NCBI RefSeq assembly: GCF_001854185.1
Contig: NZ_CP017603.1
Location: 2,480,001 to 2,544,000 of the forward strand
Direction of reading: 5' to 3'
Length of the DNA stretch: 64,000 nucleotides
Origin: Clostridium formicaceticum
Lineage (GTDB): Bacteria > Bacillota > Clostridia > Peptostreptococcales > Natronincolaceae
The notes beneath the pieces were generated by a model. It ran no database searches and was not told the DNA's origin. It saw nothing but the letters and a program-made list of their open reading frames with translations. Shown one piece after another: positions 41,311 to 49,600 of the stretch (positions are counted from its first letter, which is position 1; every line of letters begins with the position of its first letter). The position numbers and the translations under genes are program-made.

Positions 41311-41727
41311 TTATTTAATATTAAACTCTTTTTTTAAGCGTTTAATAGCATCCTTAATTAAAAGCATTAAAGGTTTATTTTCTAAACCTACTAACTCAAA
41401 ATTTTCTGGCACAATTGGAAGTAGTATCTTAAAGGCATCAGCATCAGCAATGGCGGTTGCTATTTTATCGGTAACTTCTCCCATCATAGAATTAGGAATA
41501 ACGATGGAAAGAGGTCCAATAATAACATTAGCTTTTCTGGTAGATATCAAAATAGCACTTTCACCAGTAGCACCTTTGTTAGCATGGTTTTTCAACATAA
41601 GAGAAGTAGCTGTAGCGTTTGTCCCTAACCCATAAATCTCAAAATGAGAAGGAAGTTCTTGTCTCAAATGGTTGACAATTTGACCGCCAATTCCTCCCCC
41701 CATACCGTCTATTACCGCAATAATCAT
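41311..41727 (-). CDS. DUF3842 family protein
   Basis: The 138-residue protein starts MIIAVIDGMGGGIGGQIVNHLRQ, with a Gly-rich nucleotide-binding-like loop. It continues with YGLGTNATATSLMLKNHANKGATGESAI and an IIGPLSIVIPNSMMGEVTDKIATAIADA segment, which I recognise as DUF3842. The fold looks Rossmann-like with no membrane segment, and no biochemical role is established. It sits between cooT and the His-rich gene with short gaps (19-26 bases) and a G5 ribosome site on the minus strand (GGGGGATTAAAAG). Guilt by association suggests nickel or C1 cofactor handling. Confidence 0.75.
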   Translation of the reverse strand: MIIAVIDGMGGGIGGQIVNHLRQELPSHFEIYGLGTNATATSLMLKNHANKGATGESAILISTRKANVIIGPLSIVIPNSMMGEVTDKIATAIADADAFKILLPIVPENFELVGLENKPLMLLIKDAIKRLKKEFNIK

Positions 41728-41753
41728 CTTTTAATCCCCCGACGTTGAATATT

Positions 41754-41942
41754 TTACTTCTCTGCGATGATAATTTTATGTTCGATTAATTTGATCTCTT
41801 TTACAATACCCTCTACGATCTTTTGTTCCCCTAGAAGATCTGCTAAATATACTTTGCCATTCTCAGGTTTCATATAGACAACATTTTCCATTATTTTTTG
41901 TTCGCCCTTATCGGTAATTAAATAAGCAGCTGATTCACACAT
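41754..41942 (-). CDS. cooT: CooT family nickel-binding protein
   Basis: The 62-residue protein begins MCESAAYLITDKGEQKIMEN and continues with YMKPENGKVYLADLLGEQK and VEGIVKEIKLIEHKIIIAE. The N-terminal Met-Cys and the small beta-barrel-like pattern (…VYLADLLGE…I.EIKLIEHKI) are CooT features. CooT dimers bind nickel through Cys2 and assist CODH maturation in Rhodospirillum. The start at 41942 is chosen because TGGAGG lies 8 bases upstream and Cys2 must follow the initiator Met; an in-frame ATG 15 bases further upstream overlaps that site. It heads a minus-strand unit with DUF3842 and the His-rich gene, driven by a divergent promoter. Confidence 0.88.
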   Translation of the reverse strand: MCESAAYLITDKGEQKIMENVVYMKPENGKVYLADLLGEQKIVEGIVKEIKLIEHKIIIAEK

Positions 41943-41999
41943 TTTACAATCCTCCATTTCTTTTGAAAACTTGTGAAGATGCTATGTATCCTTGTTAAA

Positions 42000-42029
42000 A
42001 TCATATCATAATTAAGGAGATAGCGTCAA
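42000..42029 (-). promoter_or_regulatory. Promoter of the cooT unit
   Basis: On the minus strand TTGACG (42029-42024) is followed by an 18-base spacer and TATGAT (42005-42000), upstream of cooT. Confidence 0.6.
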
Positions 42030-42059
42030 TGGAAGTTTTCCACTAAATAGGTTAAAATA

Positions 42060-42088
42060 TTGACAAAACATTAAAAAAAAGATAAGTT
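42060..42088 (+). promoter_or_regulatory. Possible promoter of the Fe-S protein gene at 42125
   Basis: TTGACA at 42060-42065 is perfect, but the -10 candidate TAAGTT at 42083-42088 (17-base spacing) is weak. It is divergent from the cooT promoter. Confidence 0.45.
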
Positions 42089-42124
42089 ATTAGTAGATAC
42101 GTTAAAGTGTTAGGGGGAAAAACA

Positions 42125-42658
42125 ATGTATTTAGATGATATTACTATTACTTATATACAATCTTGTGTTGCCGATAGTTCTAAAGTCAGGTTCAAAGCAA
42201 AGTTTAGCAGAGATATTGGAGAAATATTTCCTTACATAAACGGTGCCTTAAAGGATGTTATCTATAATAAAAATATACCTAGCCTAACTTTAAGAAAAGA
42301 ATTTAGAATTATCACTTTATATAGAGATAAACTAGCAGTAGCTAAAGCGGTTAATGAGACAGATGCTTACGAGATTATCGACTATATTAAAGACATCATC
42401 AATGAGACACATGAAAAAAAAGACCAAATAGAGCCTTTAGATGAAATGCGCTCAAAGCCTACTGCCATTGAAATCTATAGCTATTTACCAAAGCTAAACT
42501 GTAGGCGATGTGGAGAAGTCACCTGTATCGCTTTTGCATCTAAATTACTCAGTGGTCAGCAAAATGCAAAAAAATGTCTGCCTTTATATGAAGGTAATTA
42601 TAAGGAAAAATTAGAAGTTATTGAAGATTTTGTCCAAATGATGGGGTATTCATCCTAA
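42125..42658 (+). CDS. Iron-sulfur protein with CFeSP-like [4Fe-4S] domain
   Basis: The first ~110 of 177 residues form an unknown alpha/beta domain (YLDDITITYIQSC, REIGEIFPYINGAL-like). The C-terminal ~60 hold LPKLNCRRCGEVTCIAFASKLLSGQQNAKKC, a PF04060-type [4Fe-4S] motif much like the N-terminus of AcsC. This resembles small Fe-S proteins found near corrinoid methyl-transfer genes. It could pass electrons to or from AcsCD or AcsV, but this is inferred from motif and place. ATG 42125 is chosen over a GTG at 42107 because TTAGGGGGA lies between them. It shares the G5 site style and sits divergently from the nickel group. Confidence 0.75.
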   Translation: MYLDDITITYIQSCVADSSKVRFKAKFSRDIGEIFPYINGALKDVIYNKNIPSLTLRKEFRIITLYRDKLAVAKAVNETDAYEIIDYIKDIINETHEKKDQIEPLDEMRSKPTAIEIYSYLPKLNCRRCGEVTCIAFASKLLSGQQNAKKCLPLYEGNYKEKLEVIEDFVQMMGYSS

Positions 42659-42680
42659 AAATTACAAAAAAACGTTTTCT

Positions 42681-42838
42681 TTTAGATGTACGCCTATACT
42701 AAGAGCTACATTTGCAACCGGCGGTTTTGGAGGAAGTATATATGAAAATTTGATTTTTAAAGCATATGTCTATGAATTTTAATACCTACGGGCTACGGTT
42801 TCGTTTTTGGATAAAAAACGTAGCGAAACTACATAAAT
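42681..42838 (+). repeat. Palindromic interspersed element, rearranged or doubled copy
   Basis: It begins TTTAGATGTACGCCTATACT with AAGAGCTACATTTGCAACC and contains GTATATATGAAAATTTG and CATATGTCTATG. A second half follows with ATTTTAATACC, GGGCTACGGTTTCG and CGTAGCGAAACTACAT. It looks like one element with an internal deletion fused to a partial second, ending 18 bases before lipB. Confidence 0.55.
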
Positions 42839-42855
42839 AAGGGGAGAGGGACAAG

Positions 42856-43539
42856 GTGAAGAAGGTTTTAGTGATGAACTTAGGCCGAATAAGATATGGT
42901 GAGGCTTATGAGTTACAAAAGGAGTTATTAAACTATGTCCTTGATAACGAAGCCTTAATAGGTGTTTTTTTGCTGGTGGAACATCCTCCTGTATTTACAA
43001 TTGGAAAAAGTGGCACTTATAAGGACTTTTTATATTCTACTGAAGAGATTAGAGAAAGGGGCATAGAGATTTACGAAAGCGATCGTGGAGGAAAAATCAC
43101 CTATCATGGTTTAGGACAAGTTGTGGGATATCCAATACTAGACTTAAAGGCCTTTAAAAAAGACCTGCATTGGTATGTGCATCAAATAGAGGAAACCATT
43201 ATCGATTCTTTAAAAACCTTTGGGATATCCGCTGGTAGAAAAGACAAGTATATAGGCGTATGGGTAGAGAATGAAAAAATTTGTGCGATTGGTATTCGAT
43301 TAAAAAAATGGGTTGCAATGCATGGTTTTGCTTTAAATCACCATACCAATCTAGAAGATTTTCATCTCATCAATCCCTGCGGTATCAGAGAGTTTGGCGT
43401 AACTTCTATTAACAAGATAAATCAGAAGGTGAAATATACTGAGGTTATAGAGGAAGTGAAAAAGAGTTTTGAGAAAATTTTTGATGTAGAACTGGTGGAG
43501 ACAACATTAAATGAAGTGAGGGATTGTTATGGTAAATAA
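42856..43539 (+). CDS. lipB: Octanoyltransferase LipB
   Basis: The 227-residue enzyme moves octanoate from acyl carrier protein to lipoyl domains. Signatures: FLLVEHPPVFTIGKSG, ESDRGGKITYHGLGQVVGYPILDL, KYIGVWVENEKICAIGIRLKKWVAMHGFALNH (catalytic Lys region) and LINPCGI (catalytic Cys). It begins at GTG 42856 after AAGGGGAGAGGG. It overlaps lipA by 11 bases, so the two lipoylation steps are translationally coupled. The obvious client in this window is GcvH at 34502. Confidence 0.94.
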   Translation: MKKVLVMNLGRIRYGEAYELQKELLNYVLDNEALIGVFLLVEHPPVFTIGKSGTYKDFLYSTEEIRERGIEIYESDRGGKITYHGLGQVVGYPILDLKAFKKDLHWYVHQIEETIIDSLKTFGISAGRKDKYIGVWVENEKICAIGIRLKKWVAMHGFALNHHTNLEDFHLINPCGIREFGVTSINKINQKVKYTEVIEEVKKSFEKIFDVELVETTLNEVRDCYGK

Positions 43540-44401
43540 AAAACCCGAGTGGCTCATACGAAAGCTTCCAGAAAAGCAGAGCTTAAACAAAATGGAAGAA
43601 ATGTTAGTATCTTTATCTTTAAATACCGTCTGTCAAGAAGCAAAGTGTCCTAATATTGGCGAATGTTTTAAAAATAAAACTGCAACCTTTATGATTTTAG
43701 GAGATGTATGTACAAGACAGTGCAAGTTTTGTGCTGTTACAAAAGGTGAGCCCAGTAGCCCAGACCCAGAGGAGCCAAAAAACGTTGCTAAAGCTATAAA
43801 AAAACTAGGGTTAAAGCATGCAGTAATTACTTCTGTAACAAGGGATGACTTAGAGGACGGTGGAGCAGGACATTTTGTAAATACGATTAAAGAAGTACGA
43901 AACTATAATCCTAAAGTTAGCATCGAAGTATTGGTTCCAGACTTTACTGGAAAAGAAGCTTCCATACAAAAAATAATAGATGCTAAGCCAGAAATTATCA
44001 ATCACAATTTAGAGACTGTAGCCCCTTTATATAGTGTGGTGAGACCACAAGCTCAATATCATCGTTCCCTGGAACTTTTGCAAAGGGTAAAAGCAAAGGA
44101 TACATCTATTCTTACAAAGACAGGTATTATGTTAGGACTCGGAGAAAAAGATGAAGAGGTTATGGAACTTGTAGAGGATTTAGTCAACATTCAATGTGAT
44201 ATATTGACTTTTGGTCAATATTTACGACCTACGAGAGAACATCTTCCTGTGCAGGAGTATGTTACACCAGAAAAGTTTCAATATTATAAAGAAGAAGCTG
44301 AAAAAAGAGGAATAAAGTTTGTAGAAAGTGGACCTTTTGTAAGAAGTTCTTATAATGCTGCAAAGGGCTTTGATACGCTACAACAAAAAGAAAACCTATG
44401 A
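43529..44401 (+). CDS. lipA: Lipoyl synthase
   Basis: The 290-residue radical-SAM enzyme inserts two sulfurs into the octanoyl group. It has both required [4Fe-4S] motifs, the auxiliary CQEAKCPNIGEC near residue 35 and the radical-SAM CTRQCKFCAV near residue 63, plus the C-terminal RSSY that ligates the auxiliary cluster (VRSSYNAAKGF). GLKHAVITSVTRDDLEDGGA and GIMLGLGEKDEEV are standard. Its stop codon falls within a bidirectional terminator shared with the convergent gene at 44404. Confidence 0.96.
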   Translation: MVNKKPEWLIRKLPEKQSLNKMEEMLVSLSLNTVCQEAKCPNIGECFKNKTATFMILGDVCTRQCKFCAVTKGEPSSPDPEEPKNVAKAIKKLGLKHAVITSVTRDDLEDGGAGHFVNTIKEVRNYNPKVSIEVLVPDFTGKEASIQKIIDAKPEIINHNLETVAPLYSVVRPQAQYHRSLELLQRVKAKDTSILTKTGIMLGLGEKDEEVMELVEDLVNIQCDILTFGQYLRPTREHLPVQEYVTPEKFQYYKEEAEKRGIKFVESGPFVRSSYNAAKGFDTLQQKENL

Positions 44402-44418
44402 GATTAGTCATAGGTTTT
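44391..44418. terminator. Bidirectional terminator between lipA and the minus-strand operon
   Basis: AAAACCTATGA (44391-44401) and TCATAGGTTTT (44408-44418) are exact complements. The stop codons of both convergent genes lie within or next to this hairpin. Confidence 0.85.
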
Positions 44419-45453
44419 TATATTGGAAAGAACATGCATTGCAAATCTCATAGCTTTGCTTTCAATATCTTCAACCTTTAATATAGCTTTTGGATCATTT
44501 GCAGTTTCTATCATGGCGAAATTGGGAGGAAGCCTAAAACCCTTATTGATGGTGAGGGCATCAATCAATTGCTCCGCTACAACATCGCCGCCAGAATTTC
44601 CTGATACAATGATAGCAAAGATGGTTTTATCATAAAAGCTTATTTTTCTATAGAGGGCTGTAAGCCGATTAACGACCGCCATGAGATTTGCTGAAATTGC
44701 ATCGTTATAATTAGGGCAGATCCATAGGATGGCATCAGATTTTTCAATGGCAGGAAGAATTTCTTTAATCATAATTCCTCCGTAAAAACAGCTGCTATTT
44801 AGCCCAAAGTGCATACAGGTATTATAGGGGCAGCCAACGCAGTCTAGAACAGTACCATTTTCTACATGGAACTCTTCAATCTCACAGTCGGTTAAATGTT
44901 CTTTTACCATATGCCATAGCATTAAGGTATTGGAGGTGCTCTTAGAGCTGGCATGAAGCGCTAAGATTTTAGGTTTTTTAATGAGGGTGGGCTTATAGTT
45001 GATAAGCCTTTGACCTAAAGTAAAAGATAGTTCTAAAGCAATGGTCTCTAGGGATTTTTTAAGGCTCTTTTGCCATGTAAGAAAATTATTTAAGGTTGCG
45101 GTGGCCTCCACCAATGGATGACCCATAAAACTACAACCTAATTGGTTGGTTTTAAAAACAATAGACTTTGCAATATTTTTTGTATATAGTTCAGTAGCAC
45201 TATGAACCAGCAAAGCGGCTGAGGTATTTGCTAAAGCATCACACCCACGATGATGAAGGGAAGAAAGTATCTTAAATAGAGGTATATTGATACCTGATTT
45301 ATCTAACTCAACGGCAAAGAGGATTTTTTTCTTTGCTAGGTTAGGTAAGTCTTGGTGTTCTCTAATTAATTTCACTTGCATCCCTTTTGTGGCAGCCTCC
45401 GCCATATTTGATAACTGTTCAGAAACCTCACCGGGTATGATTAAGTAAATCAT
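44404..45453 (-). CDS. Flavodoxin / NADPH-dependent FMN reductase-like protein
   Basis: In this 349-residue protein the N-terminal ~155 residues are an unrecognised alpha/beta domain (MIYLIIPGEVSEQLSNMAE..., HHRGCDALANTSAALLVHSA). The C-terminal half is flavodoxin-like: PKILALHASSKSTSNTLMLW (phosphate-binding strand-loop), VENGTVLDCVGCPYNTCMHFG (Cys-rich iron-sulfur-flavoprotein insertion) and DAILWICPNYNDAISANLMAVVNRL. Such proteins bind FMN and often a [4Fe-4S] cluster. It overlaps the dehydrogenase-like gene by 4 bases (ATGA), so it is the third gene of a tight operon led by the 1634-residue protein. The partner reaction is unknown. Confidence 0.75.
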   Translation of the reverse strand: MIYLIIPGEVSEQLSNMAEAATKGMQVKLIREHQDLPNLAKKKILFAVELDKSGINIPLFKILSSLHHRGCDALANTSAALLVHSATELYTKNIAKSIVFKTNQLGCSFMGHPLVEATATLNNFLTWQKSLKKSLETIALELSFTLGQRLINYKPTLIKKPKILALHASSKSTSNTLMLWHMVKEHLTDCEIEEFHVENGTVLDCVGCPYNTCMHFGLNSSCFYGGIMIKEILPAIEKSDAILWICPNYNDAISANLMAVVNRLTALYRKISFYDKTIFAIIVSGNSGGDVVAEQLIDALTINKGFRLPPNFAMIETANDPKAILKVEDIESKAMRFAMHVLSNIKTYD

Positions 45454-46691
45454 AGGACGTTCCTCAGGTTATCATAAGTGTTTTTCAGTCTATTGAACAA
45501 CAAATCTGGCAGAGATAATCTCTCTATTTCCACGCCAGAGGAATTTAAACGATTTCTTGAGCCCATATAAACACCTCCTATATAGGTAGCACTATAATGC
45601 CAATCACCTTTAATTGTGGCTAAAATAGACAGACTACCAGAAGATAAGGCAGGGGCAATATAAGGTTTAAAGCCTAGGTCTCTTATTTCTAGGTTGGCAG
45701 TTTTAGCCTTATTGGTTAGGTAAAGGGAAAGGCTTTCATTATAGTTTTCAATGCTATCAGCGATGATAAGATCCTCTCCATGGGGTCCAAAAGCTCTTCC
45801 TTCCTCCATAAAATGGGAGGTTTTGGGATTTTCTTTTGCAAAATAAAGAGCACGGGCATACATCACTCCGAGGCCATAGCCTCTGATTTGTTCAGGAGCT
45901 AGACCTTGAAAATCATAGTTCTCCAATTCGTCTGTATTGCTAGCATCAAGTACTACTTTACAGAGGAGATCCACGGGGTCAGAAACAACAGCAAAAATCC
46001 CCTTAAAACCAGCAGTTCGAGCCCTTTTAGCAAAGGTTCTTATGATCTTTGCATTTTCTTCAAATTGAATCATACGAACATCTTTTGCTTCTTCACCAAT
46101 AGGGGGAACAGCTTTAGCAATGCAGAATACAAACATATCACAGCGAAACATCTCATCCTCTGTAATAGCATCTATCTCGGGAAAACAATGATTTCCTGAG
46201 GAATATACCTGATTGACCTCATAGCACCAACGCTTTAATTTATCCGATGCTTTATCGTAAATACCGATGGCATCAATGTAAGCACCTCCTAATAGCCGAA
46301 GACCAGTAAGCAGTGTTCCCCCCACATCTCCTAATCCTGCAATATGTATTCTCCACTTTTGAGGAGGTTGATGATGAAGCATTACCCGCCAGTTGGGAAA
46401 GGCAGTGTTTATTCCCATCACTTTTCTTTCCTCTATTTTTTTAAGTAACCAGCTGGGAAGGGCTTCTTCCTGCTGTTGATGAAATTGTAGCAGATGGAGC
46501 CCTTCTTCTTTTAAATAAAGCAGAGAAGCATCGGAAATAGAGAAGGACTTTCTAGTGGTGAAGGGGTCCATGGCGTATAGATAGTAGAGGATTCCAGGAT
46601 ACTGCTTCACTTCGCTTTCATCTGCTGGTTGAAGTGTCGTATATTCATGAGATGACAACAATAATTTATCTAAGCACTTGTAATAATACAA
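45450..46691 (-). CDS. Lactate/malate dehydrogenase-like NAD(P)-binding protein
   Basis: The 413-residue protein has an N-terminal ~110-residue region of unknown fold. A Rossmann domain follows, WRIHIAGLGDVGGTLLTGLRLLGG, with VFCIAKAVPP, FAVVSDPVDLLCKVV (the position of VSNPVD in lactate/malate dehydrogenases) and YGLGVMYARALYFA. Later comes AFGPHGEDLIIADSIENYN. The set is related to the LDH/MDH superfamily, but canonical active-site Arg/His spacing cannot be confirmed by eye, so the substrate is unknown. The start is TTG at 46691, preceded by AAGGGAG inside the end of the upstream gene. It overlaps the next gene by 4 bases. Confidence 0.75.
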   Translation of the reverse strand: MYYYKCLDKLLLSSHEYTTLQPADESEVKQYPGILYYLYAMDPFTTRKSFSISDASLLYLKEEGLHLLQFHQQQEEALPSWLLKKIEERKVMGINTAFPNWRVMLHHQPPQKWRIHIAGLGDVGGTLLTGLRLLGGAYIDAIGIYDKASDKLKRWCYEVNQVYSSGNHCFPEIDAITEDEMFRCDMFVFCIAKAVPPIGEEAKDVRMIQFEENAKIIRTFAKRARTAGFKGIFAVVSDPVDLLCKVVLDASNTDELENYDFQGLAPEQIRGYGLGVMYARALYFAKENPKTSHFMEEGRAFGPHGEDLIIADSIENYNESLSLYLTNKAKTANLEIRDLGFKPYIAPALSSGSLSILATIKGDWHYSATYIGGVYMGSRNRLNSSGVEIERLSLPDLLFNRLKNTYDNLRNVL

Positions 46692-46695
46692 TAGA

Positions 46696-49600
46696 TCATC
46701 TCCCTTTATAGGATGTAGTGAAACTGTATTCTAAACGCTTTAATAATTCTAAATCTTTTTCAAGGTGTACAGAAGGATGCACATTAAAATCATAACACCT
46801 GTTTTTTCCTAAATCAGGAGAGCGAGGATATAAAAATACTTCTCCTAATAGAGATAGGGTTAACTTTCTTTCGTTTATTTTTTGATAAGTATTCTCCAGT
46901 ACCCTTAATATATCAAGAGCGTTATTGATGCATGCTAAAGAAAAATTGTAAAGGCTTGTGTCACTGACATCCTTTATAAAAGTAAGGGAGGTATAGGGCA
47001 AAATAAAATTAATAGAGGGGAGTAAGTTCTTTTTGGGATAGACACCTCTCCATAAAGTATCTCCGCCTATAAAGGGGTAGAACAGTGCCTCATTAAACCA
47101 CAATCGCAATTTAGGAATAAAATAGGGGCTATCGACACTTCTATTTTGGATTTCCATTAACTCTTTCCCTTGGCCTGACAGCATGCCTACAATAATTTTC
47201 TTAACATGGATATTTTCTTTTTTTAATATTGGATCTAATACCTTCATGCGATAACCTTTATTAAGCAGGTCATCTACAAGAATCACCGGTCTTTTAAAGG
47301 AATGTATCATTCTAGCTTGTTTCACTAGATCTAAGTAATAGGGGAAGGGACCGATGGTAAATTTTTTCATATCAGGATTAAACATCTTTTCTGTATGAAG
47401 AGTTTTCGTCACAGTATTTGGTACAATGGCTCTATTCAATATATTACCAAAAGGAACACACATAGAAGGACCTAGGCTTCTTGGATAAAGGGGTACCGGA
47501 GGTACTTCATTTTCACGACATATTTTTTTCACAAGGGCTTCCTCTACTAGATCCCTGTCAAGAGAAAGTACCAAGTGGCCTGGATAAAGATTTACAAGAG
47601 CTTCTTGCAGCCTTTTACGGGTAGAAGCAATAATAGCCTTTACGTTTTCATTGCTTCTGAAGGGCTCTTTAATCATGGTTTGAATATCAAAACTTAAGGT
47701 GCAGGGATTTGTCATATTTACAGCTAAAACTGGTTGACTTCCTTGAGAAAAGGGAAGCTCTTGAAATCCACTGCGTTTTAAAACCTCAAGCAACTCAGGG
47801 GAAGTAGGGGTTTCTATCTTATTGGCAAAAATACCATAGCCATAATCATTCTTTAGGCAATAGGCCATTGTTTCAGATAAAATAATTTGATATAAGTTAT
47901 TTTGTTTGCTATCTTGCCGGACAAAAATCCCATCGATTCGTATAATTCTTCCGGTATAATTTTCACGAATACATTGTGAGATATGGCTATCCTTAAATTC
48001 CTGATAAATTAAATCAGAGGGAACCCAGTGAAACAAAGAATAACCTAGAATTTTTCCGTTTTCTTTTACATCACGAATTAAAACAATATGCGCATTGAAT
48101 TCTTGACTTATTTTCTCAATACTGCTAAAAGCCTGGTGATAGTTTCCGTGAAAACTAGAGGCAAGGGTATTGATTAATTCATAGTTGAAGTTATGTCTAA
48201 CATCAATGTCGATGGAAACAGTTTGTATCAGCGATTTATATTGTGGTTCTCTTCTGTATAAATTGTTCCTATAGATATATTTTTGTGAAAGTGGATCAAT
48301 TAAGTTGGAGATATCTCTATTTTCGTCAATATAATTTCTAATTTGCGTGGAACTAATATCCTCATACTGTGGAGGTAAATTTAATTTAATTACTGGTTGC
48401 TGTATATTTTCCAAAGCCTTTTCTAGGTCTAAAACCTTTTCATCTTGAAAATCCTCACTTCGTCTCTCGAAAACAATATGGGGAAAAGTAACAACACTGT
48501 TTTCAACTTTAGCATGCTTATAGGCAGAAGCGTTTAGGATAACATCACTGCCTACAACAATATACACTTCAGAAGGGTAGAAGTTACTTCTTAAGTGATA
48601 TAAGTCTTCTGGATTTGCAAGATTAACAGGAAAATCCTCTGGATAAATATATACATTCATTTCATCTGCAATAGACATGTGAATAATATTTTTTCTTATC
48701 ATACTAGGCTGTGTACGTTTTGACCATGAAAATTCATCTACGGAAAGATAAACTTCAAAGCCCAAATCTCTTATGGCCTTCGCAACTTCTTTGTGACCTA
48801 AAGTGAAGGGGTCGAAGGAGCCAGGGAAGAAAGCTACTTTAGCACCAGTTTTTACCTCGATGTCTTTATATAAAAACCTATAGTCTGAAATAAAACGATA
48901 AATATGATTTAAACCTGCTGAATTTGTAAGAAATAGCAGCTCACTTTCTTCAGCATCTGTTAACAGCGTTAGGATTTTCTTTGCCACCAGCTGAAATATA
49001 TGGTGTTTTTCTTCTAAGGTTAAAGAATCTGCACCAAAAACATCTTTACCAATAACACTAAAGGAAACTTGTTTGATTTGAAGATTGTGATGCACTAAAC
49101 CATTTAACAAAATTCCTAACAATTTTGCTAATCGTTTATTATAGACTTCTTTGTTTTCTTTGAAAATTTCCTTGTATTTTGGATAATTGGCAATAAAAAC
49201 ACCAATAGTTTTTAATAATAGAGAGTTGATCTGTGTATCTGCATGTTTAATTTTTTCAATGACATCTTCGATGATTTCATCTAATTCCATAGGCTTGAGA
49301 TAAATAATAATTTGTCCTAAAAAATTGGGTATATATTTAGTAAATCGGGCACCTTCAATCTCAAGAGTACGAAGCAATTCGATGGCAATATCATTTCTCT
49401 GCTCGATAGGAAGGTGATGGAAAATCTTCACCACTGCTTCACCTGCTTGGCATCTTACAGTTTCCATAGCACTTACCTTCAATAGATTACAAAAGTGCAT
49501 AGCAATATAGAGCTTATCAATGATGGCATCCTTAAGGGTATATTCTGTCAAGAGTTCAACATGAAACTTTTTTATCATCCAGTCGGTTTCAGTTTTTAAG

